This document shows, piece after piece, positions 58,855 through 64,000 of a DNA stretch of 64,000 nucleotides; the first letter of the stretch is position 1, and each line of letters begins with the position of its first letter. The notes beneath the pieces were generated by a model that ran no database searches, was not told the DNA's origin, and was given only the letters and a program-made list of their open reading frames with translations. The translations under genes were made by a program, and so were the position numbers. Source of the stretch: Planctomycetaceae bacterium (lineage in GTDB: Bacteria > Planctomycetota > Planctomycetia > Pirellulales > Pirellulaceae); the NCBI GenBank assembly GCA_016794985.1, contig JAEUIQ010000008.1, positions 62,001 through 126,000 on the forward strand, given 5' to 3'.

Positions 58855-60033
58855 TTATCTCACTCCAGACGAACGAACTTCGTCAACGACAAAGGCACTG
58901 TAGAACCAGGCTTTGTCCTGCAGAAACAAAGACCGCGACAAGTCGGATAGCGTTGACACCCGAGCGGAAAATTCGGGCGGAGCCGAACGTGGGACCAACA
59001 TGTTCCAATAAGCTAATCTGGCTTTGGGCCGAGCAGCCCTGAGCAAACTCCCGTATACGCGAGAACTGAGTTCCGGGCTCATGTATTCAAAGATGTCGGA
59101 CAGGTTGTAGCCGTCGAATCCATCAGCGGGCCTTTGGGACCACGACATAGCAACTTCGTCAATTGGACCTTGAATCACATGCAGACGATCCAGCCCGGCT
59201 CGGATCGCCTCAAAGTTCTCGGGCCGCAAGTATCGTGGTAGCGCGTCGCCATAATTGCCACTCAAAATGTAAGCCAGGTAGGGATTGTCGTGGGTCCCGA
59301 GTTCGGTCAATGCGTATTCGGTGCGAGCCAAAATCCGTTCGCCCACAGAACCTTCGACGTAACGAAAAAACTCGGGATCTCGACCCAACCGCCCCATGAC
59401 AAAGCGACTAAAGAACACTCGAAAAAGTAGACGCCATCGCCAATTATTCCAACGCTGCTTGTAGAACGTTAAACGCTCGTCACGAGTCTGCGGCACCAGC
59501 CATTGCTGGGTTGTGCTCCGCCGGTGGATCATCGGCAACAGGTACGTGCGAAACTTGTAAAAGTACTTTTCAAACTTCCCGTCATGGATGAAGCCATTGC
59601 GAATTGAATCAGATCGTTGTTCCCAGAACGACCGGCTTTGTTGAGGCAAGTCTTTCCGTAGACAAAGCCAAGTTGCCCAGCGATCCTCCGCCGGACGGAC
59701 GCCCAGGAATTTCAAGACCTCCGCATGATCTAAATTGCGAAACGCCGCGCGACGTAGTTCAATACAGGCTAACTGAGCCGAGCTTAGATCGACCGCAACC
59801 ACTTCGGCTCCGCCAGCCAGCAGTGCGAAGGCGTTGTCACCGGCCGATCCGATCGATAACAGGCGTTTACCCGGCTGGGGTACCAACGCGGTACACAAGA
59901 TATCCGCGTCTTCCCAACAATTCGCGTATCGCACCAAGTCAAACCGAGCTCGGGATTCTATGGGCCTAGATTCGTCGGACCCAGATTCGTCGGCCCTAGA
60001 TTCGTCGGCCTGCGATTCGATCGAGTGATTCAC
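58855..60033 (-). CDS. BtaA-like (DUF3419) aminocarboxypropyltransferase-type protein
   Basis: SAM-utilising enzyme of 392 aa related to BtaA, which moves the 3-amino-3-carboxypropyl group of SAM to diacylglycerol in betaine-lipid synthesis. Family blocks present: RYANCWEDADILCTAL near residue 36, RLLSIGSAGDNAFALLAGGAEVVAVDLSS-type SAM site split around residue 60, and YLAYILSGNYGDALPRYL near residue 250. The N-terminal 30 residues are a low-complexity Ser/Glu/Asp tail with imperfect repeats. No BtaB methyltransferase accompanies it, so the product may not be a betaine lipid. Start overlaps the HMG-CoA reductase stop (ATGA). Confidence 0.85.
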   Translation of the reverse strand: MNHSIESQADESRADESGSDESRPIESRARFDLVRYANCWEDADILCTALVPQPGKRLLSIGSAGDNAFALLAGGAEVVAVDLSSAQLACIELRRAAFRNLDHAEVLKFLGVRPAEDRWATWLCLRKDLPQQSRSFWEQRSDSIRNGFIHDGKFEKYFYKFRTYLLPMIHRRSTTQQWLVPQTRDERLTFYKQRWNNWRWRLLFRVFFSRFVMGRLGRDPEFFRYVEGSVGERILARTEYALTELGTHDNPYLAYILSGNYGDALPRYLRPENFEAIRAGLDRLHVIQGPIDEVAMSWSQRPADGFDGYNLSDIFEYMSPELSSRVYGSLLRAARPKARLAYWNMLVPRSAPPEFSARVSTLSDLSRSLFLQDKAWFYSAFVVDEVRSSGVR

Positions 60034-61331
60034 GATGGATTACCGCCTCCCGCAGTTGATTTGCGTCCATGTTTCTGATGAGCTGCTGCGAACTCGCCGG
60101 CCGCCATGGCTCCGGTGATGGAAATCTCGCCACACAACAAGAGGGCCGCAAAAATCTCGGCTAACTTCCGCGCGTGCCCCGCGCCGGCACAGCCCAGCAT
60201 GGTCAAACATTCTTTGGCGGTCGGCATACTCGTCCCACCGCCGACGGTGCCACAGATCAGATTGGGCACGGAAACAGACACGTACAAGTCGCCTTCCTTG
60301 GTGATGTCCATTCGAGTCAACCCAACGGCGGCTTCCGACACACACGCGACGTCTTGCCCGCAAGCCAGGAACACGGCCGCCAAACCGTTAGCATAGTGGC
60401 CTTGGACTCCGATGGAGCCGCTTTGAATGCCGCCGATTGCCGATAACGCCGCATAGCGGACAATTTGTTCGGGTGTTGTGTTGAGAATGCGTCGGACCAG
60501 CAGAGCGGGTAGTACTGATTCGGCGACCACCTTCTTGCCTCGCGCGTAGCTGAAGGCTTGTACCGTGGCTTTCTTATCGCCCGACATGTTGCCATCTATG
60601 AACCAATGCTGAGGAACAACCGGTGAGTTCTCGACGATCCACTGGCACAGTGCTTGGGTCGCGACGGTCACCATGTTCTGACCGCTGGCGTCGCCCGTTG
60701 TGTACTCAAACAACAAGAACACCTCTTTGCCGACAATCGATGTTTGCACGTCACGAAGTTTGCCGTGGGCAGTGGTTTGACCGACGATCGCTTGCAGTTG
60801 CGGGAACTCGGGCAGCAACCATGCGAGGAATAGGCCAACATCGCGTACTGACTCGAATTGAAAGACGGGCGCTCGAGTCAAAATCTCGGTGAGGCAGATC
60901 GCTGTCGCGCCTCCGGCCTGGCTGACGAGCATGGCCCCGCGATGATAAGACGCGACCAAGGCTCCTTCGGTGGTAGCCATCGGCACGTAGAAATCGCCAT
61001 GAGCCGCCGAACCGTTCACTCGAAGGGGCCCCACCACGCCGACCGGAATCCGCGCCATGCCGACTTGGTTCTCGATATTGCCGGCCAATTGTTCCGGTTC
61101 GATTTCCGGGCCTTCGCCAGCCAGCTGAGTAGTGCAAATTCCAAGACTTGCCAACAATTCACGGCGTTTATGTAGTGCAACGACAGAATGATCTGTGAAG
61201 CTCTTGAGCCGTTCAGGTAGCGGCTCCGTCACCGGCAAGCGGGGTGACAGTCGCTGCACGGCGTCCTCGCGCGAACGTCCCTGCAGGACGCGATCAATAA
61301 TCGCCTGAGCGTGATGATTCGGGAGTGTCAT
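60030..61331 (-). CDS. HMG-CoA reductase, class I-like
   Basis: Enzyme of 433 aa that reduces 3-hydroxy-3-methylglutaryl-CoA to mevalonate. Conserved blocks: NQVGMARIPVGVVGPL near residue 87, ATTEGALVAS near 118 (catalytic Glu), DASGQNMV near 216 (Asp), DGNMSGDKKA near 246 (Lys), GTVGGGT near 370, and a C-terminal FAAAHQKHGRK with the catalytic His. The set is complete, so the enzyme should be active. Many bacteria make isoprenoids by the MEP route, so an HMGR here hints at a special role or a second isoprenoid pathway; no other mevalonate gene is visible. Heads a tight operon with the BtaA-like and kinase genes. Confidence 0.93.
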   Translation of the reverse strand: MTLPNHHAQAIIDRVLQGRSREDAVQRLSPRLPVTEPLPERLKSFTDHSVVALHKRRELLASLGICTTQLAGEGPEIEPEQLAGNIENQVGMARIPVGVVGPLRVNGSAAHGDFYVPMATTEGALVASYHRGAMLVSQAGGATAICLTEILTRAPVFQFESVRDVGLFLAWLLPEFPQLQAIVGQTTAHGKLRDVQTSIVGKEVFLLFEYTTGDASGQNMVTVATQALCQWIVENSPVVPQHWFIDGNMSGDKKATVQAFSYARGKKVVAESVLPALLVRRILNTTPEQIVRYAALSAIGGIQSGSIGVQGHYANGLAAVFLACGQDVACVSEAAVGLTRMDITKEGDLYVSVSVPNLICGTVGGGTSMPTAKECLTMLGCAGAGHARKLAEIFAALLLCGEISITGAMAAGEFAAAHQKHGRKSTAGGGNPS

Positions 61332-61751
61332 GACGATCCCTGTTTAATACGACTCGAAAAGCATGCGTTGCCATTTGACAATTGAAGATTGTAGCGAGCC
61401 GTCGACGCATTGACGACGAGACGTGTTTCATTGCGGGTTTTGGTTTGACGGGTTCTGGCGGGTGGGTCTCGCGGAGGCGCGGTGGCGCGGAGGAAATCGA
61501 CCTGGGATAAACATCCTATTCAATGGGTAACTGTTCACGAACGGTAGGGTGCATGGAACAAGTTGCCTTATCAGACAAGATGAATCGGGCTAAACGCTCT
61601 CCAATGCGAATGAGCATCTGAACTGTAGCAGAACGACTTGTGGAATGCACCAGCCCCCAATTTGGTCGACCGTCTCGTGAATGGTTACTAAAACGGCTCG
61701 GTCGTTCCACCTCCCAAGATGCTGGACTATTCGAAGTGGCATCGGATGGTT
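61332..61751. other. Intergenic region
   Basis: About 420 bp upstream of the HMGR operon. GC-rich near 61470-61495. No gene, terminator or promoter I would defend. Confidence 0.4.
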
Positions 61752-62177
61752 TTACTTTTGTACCTGGCAGTTTGGAGCAGCCTGTTGGAAGTTTTGAATT
61801 GCCGCGGCTGAAGTGTTGGTGCCAGTCAATATCAACACCTGCAACCCCCCAGGTGAAGAAAACTCGTTTTGCATCGCCATCATTTCTAACGATCGGTCCG
61901 TTATGGCAGTATTGGAAAGATTGAGCGTATGAATCGAACGCCACTTTCCGCGGCTGTTGCTGCACAGCCCGTGGATGTATCCCATGTCATTATCTGTCAC
62001 GCTTGTACCTGACAGATCCAAGTCGATAACTTGGTTTCCGCGGTCCGAAATACGTCCGTTTAGTTGCACGATTCTCTCGCCAGGCGTTGGTGCTGGACAA
62101 CCAGCCACTAAGGCGAAGCCGACAACGACCATCAAAAACAAGTATCGATACGCGATCCTACGAAAATTCGAAATCAT
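61752..62177 (-). CDS. LRR-like lipoprotein
   Basis: Predicted lipoprotein of 141 aa: signal LFLMVVVGFALVAGC with lipobox LVAGC near residue 26. Two to three leucine-rich-type repeats follow: VIDLDLSGTSVTDNDM, LNLSNTAITDRSLEMM and GLQVLILTGTNTSAAAI, ending NCQVQK as in other planctomycete LRR proteins. The start at 62177 overlaps the GrpB stop (ATGA) and has GGAGA upstream; an ATG at 62189 is also possible. The LRR part is short, so it may bind a small partner. Function unknown. Confidence 0.8.
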   Translation of the reverse strand: MISNFRRIAYRYLFLMVVVGFALVAGCPAPTPGERIVQLNGRISDRGNQVIDLDLSGTSVTDNDMGYIHGLCSNSRGKWRSIHTLNLSNTAITDRSLEMMAMQNEFSSPGGLQVLILTGTNTSAAAIQNFQQAAPNCQVQK

Positions 62178-62683
62178 GCTTGTCTCCATAAGGCGGCCAA
62201 TTGTTGAATTCGTTGAATAAACTCGCTTTTGCCTTCTTGATAGTTCGTGCCGATTCGGCGACTCTCTTCAACAAGTCGAAGTTTCAATTGCGAATACTCT
62301 GCTGCGATAGCTGGATGAGCGATAAGGTAGTCGCGAAAGTCGAGGTGCCGCTGGACTTCCGAGTTTCCGACGGCGTAAACATGCACATGATGCGTGCGTA
62401 TTCCGGCAGCGTTTTGTTTGCGAAAATAGCGGCGACCTGAAATTCCGAACTCCCCCATCGCTTCATAGTCGAGCGGCTGCATCTGGGCGGATCGCGAATC
62501 AATCAGGTCCAGCTCAGATGCAACCGCCAGGATATCAATGATGGGCTTGGCGACGATGTTGGGAATGGCGGTGCTGCCGATGTGATGAATGGCCCGCACA
62601 TTGTCGCCCAACGCCAGGGAAATTGCCAACTTTTCGGCTTCAAACATTTGGAGCCAAGTTGGGTCGTGGTTTTTGACAATCAC
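62174..62683 (-). CDS. GrpB family protein
   Basis: Small nucleotidyltransferase-superfamily protein of 169 aa, cytoplasmic. The family phrases DPTWLQMFEAEK and IHHIGSTAIPNIVAKPIIDIL (split at the usual position) and TNYQEGKSEFI are clear. I took the GTG at 62683 as start because the resulting length (about 170) is normal for GrpB; the longer frame begins with 54 residues of unrelated sequence. GrpB proteins are poorly characterised but have the nucleotidyltransferase fold with GST/D motifs. Translationally coupled to the LRR lipoprotein. Confidence 0.85.
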   Translation of the reverse strand: MIVKNHDPTWLQMFEAEKLAISLALGDNVRAIHHIGSTAIPNIVAKPIIDILAVASELDLIDSRSAQMQPLDYEAMGEFGISGRRYFRKQNAAGIRTHHVHVYAVGNSEVQRHLDFRDYLIAHPAIAAEYSQLKLRLVEESRRIGTNYQEGKSEFIQRIQQLAALWRQA

Positions 62684-62878
62684 AATATCTCGCCTGTTTG
62701 ATTTGTTGCCTGCGAGCGACGTTCTTCGCGGATCATGAACTTTTGGACCCGACCAGACCTCGCTCACGGCACATACCTTGCTTTCTACAAATACCCAGGG
62801 CGAAGCGATTTTGCGGCTTGTGCCATCCGTCACGACGCTCGTCACTTTGGTTAATTTCTTGGGTCAGGATAAACTATA

Positions 62879-63961
62879 TCACATTACGTACGGAGGTGCC
62901 AAACGACGTAATCCGTGACACAAGACAACAGAAAGAAAAAACAGGTTTCGTATGAGGATGCCACAGATCGGTAGTCGAGGTGAGTCGTGGCGAGCGTCCC
63001 CAATCCGTTGGGTGCGATTCGACTCATCGGCGACAATCGCCAGTTCTTTGCCCAGAGTCTCCAGCCAAGCGATGGTGCGCGGCCATTCGATCATTCGATC
63101 CAGCCAATCTTGGGGAATGCCCGAGCGTCCCACGCCAGCGCCGACAATTCCTCCGACAATCGCGCCCGTCGAATCGGCATCACCCCCACATTGAATCACT
63201 GCCATGATCGCAGAACGGCAATCCTGTTGATGACTTAGCCACGCATGAATCGCGACCGGGACCGTATGATAGACATAACCGGAGACTCCGTTGTGAAGTT
63301 CCAATGAATCAGCAAAGACCAAGGTACTTTGGCCAGCATTCACGGAAGCGACCGCCCGAGCCATCAGGGAAAAAAGTTCAGGATCTTTATCGCCGATCAA
63401 TTCCGTCAGGCGTTCCAGGTATTCGTCGGGAAGAATCTCCTCGTGAATAGCGGCCAAATGCGCGGCAAGGGCCACAGCCAACGCACCCAACTCTGCTTTG
63501 GGATCACTATGAGTTAGTCGCGACGAAGCGCGAACAAAGATTCGCAGTTGGTCGAGGTCACGGATCGCCACACCCAAGATTGCGGAGCGCATCGCGGGTC
63601 CGTTCCCTGCCGAGTAGACGCCGCTGCGTTCTGGCGAATAGCCAAGCCACAAGCGAATCGTGGCCCTCAAGGTCGCCAAGCCAACTCCTGCTGGTAAGCC
63701 CAGTATCCACCAACGTAGCCCCGAAGCCAAAGAACGTTGAAACTGGACCACGTCGCCTCGAGCGACAATCAAGGCTTGAGCCACCATGCAAGTGTGTTCG
63801 GTATCGTCCGAAACCATGCCACGGCCAAAGCAGAAACGATGTCGGTCTGGAGGTCCAAACATCTTTGCCGCACGCTGCCGTGTGAGCCCTTCATACGGCA
63901 AACCAATCGCATCCCCAACCGCCGTTCCCAGAATACAGCCAACGATCCGATTTGATAACAT
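62879..63961 (-). CDS. ADP-ribosylglycohydrolase family protein
   Basis: Magnesium-dependent hydrolase of 360 aa in the DraG/ARH family, which removes ADP-ribose from proteins or small molecules. Metal-binding motifs are intact: SDDTEHTCM near residue 52 and GGDADSTGAIVGGI near residue 266, with GCILGTAVGDAIG at the N-terminus. The ATG at 63961 begins MLSNRIVGCIL; an ATG at 63994 near the edge adds 11 residues. Length is in the family range. The substrate is unknown: candidates are ADP-ribosylated enzymes or tri-ADP-ribosyl nucleotides. It stands alone beyond the GrpB gene, about 200 bp away. Confidence 0.9.
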   Translation of the reverse strand: MLSNRIVGCILGTAVGDAIGLPYEGLTRQRAAKMFGPPDRHRFCFGRGMVSDDTEHTCMVAQALIVARGDVVQFQRSLASGLRWWILGLPAGVGLATLRATIRLWLGYSPERSGVYSAGNGPAMRSAILGVAIRDLDQLRIFVRASSRLTHSDPKAELGALAVALAAHLAAIHEEILPDEYLERLTELIGDKDPELFSLMARAVASVNAGQSTLVFADSLELHNGVSGYVYHTVPVAIHAWLSHQQDCRSAIMAVIQCGGDADSTGAIVGGIVGAGVGRSGIPQDWLDRMIEWPRTIAWLETLGKELAIVADESNRTQRIGDARHDSPRLPICGILIRNLFFLSVVLCHGLRRLAPPYVM

Positions 63962-64000
63962 TTGACGCTTTCTTGAATCGCCATGTGTTTGCAATCCTTT

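Noticed and set aside
61516-61965. Minus-strand frame overlapping the LRR lipoprotein
   Set aside because: It overlaps the better-supported lipoprotein in another frame and has no recognisable motif.
1-64000. tRNA, rRNA, tmRNA, integrase/attachment sites and replication origin
   Set aside because: No cloverleaf with CCA-type end, rRNA sequence, integrase gene or cluster of DnaA boxes was recognised in the intergenic regions.

Overview
The window reads as chromosomal DNA of a planctomycete, most likely in or near the Pirellulaceae. That placement is inferred from gene content and style: a Ser/Thr kinase fused to TPRs, an ECF sigma/anti-sigma operon with overlapping genes, a sialate O-acetylesterase, a DUF11-type surface protein, a carbohydrate-binding domain like those appended to planctomycete sulfatases, LRR- and WD40-type relics, and many secreted proteins of unknown function. 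GC content is moderate and genes are spaced fairly widely. I saw no rRNA, tRNA, CRISPR array, transposase or phage module.

Layout. 0-11 kb: two ABC-2 permease genes (the first cut by the window edge), a zinc-ribbon protein, flagellin with a structured leader and a strong terminator, a secreted TPR-redoxin protein, a sialate O-acetylesterase, a membrane-anchored unknown, a DksA/TraR-type zinc-finger protein and a two-TM unknown. 11-19 kb: a divergent pair of low-complexity proteins and a secreted four-domain DUF11-like protein. 19-24 kb: aromatic amino-acid catabolism. Phenylalanine hydroxylase, a short-chain reductase and a double-domain 6-pyruvoyltetrahydropterin synthase form one operon, divergent from homogentisate dioxygenase and a flavin-reductase-like gene. 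24-32 kb: a four-CBS protein, a TolC-like protein, a DevC/DevA-type ABC exporter whose ATPase carries a cyclic-nucleotide-binding domain, and a DUF4430 lipoprotein coupled to a DUF6580-like membrane protein. 32-47 kb: a Rieske oxygenase, PhoD phosphatase, kinase-TPR, a sigma/anti-sigma/coiled-coil operon, an aromatic amino-acid decarboxylase, an SDR, an RlmM-like methyltransferase and a secreted HEAT-like protein.

The most unusual region is 47.6-61.3 kb. A forward operon encodes a FadB/FadJ-like two-domain beta-oxidation enzyme, a GNAT protein, a fusion of an OleC-like adenylating enzyme with a UbiA-like membrane prenyltransferase, and a PEP-synthase/rifampin-phosphotransferase-like dikinase. 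It faces a reverse operon of HMG-CoA reductase, a BtaA-like (DUF3419) aminocarboxypropyltransferase and a phytol/dolichol-kinase-like membrane protein. Together these look like parts of an undescribed isoprenoid/acyl lipid pathway. The product is unknown and the link between the two operons is inference.

The window also holds three kinds of non-coding structure. There is a roughly 168-bp element with 15-bp terminal inverted repeats (two full copies, one degenerate copy). There is a family of small palindromes with a GGA/TCC centre, five of them inserted in frame in the OleC-UbiA gene. There are several tandem repeats and inverted repeats placed like regulatory sites. The last 2.5 kb carry a GrpB-family protein coupled to an LRR lipoprotein, and an ADP-ribosylglycohydrolase-family protein.
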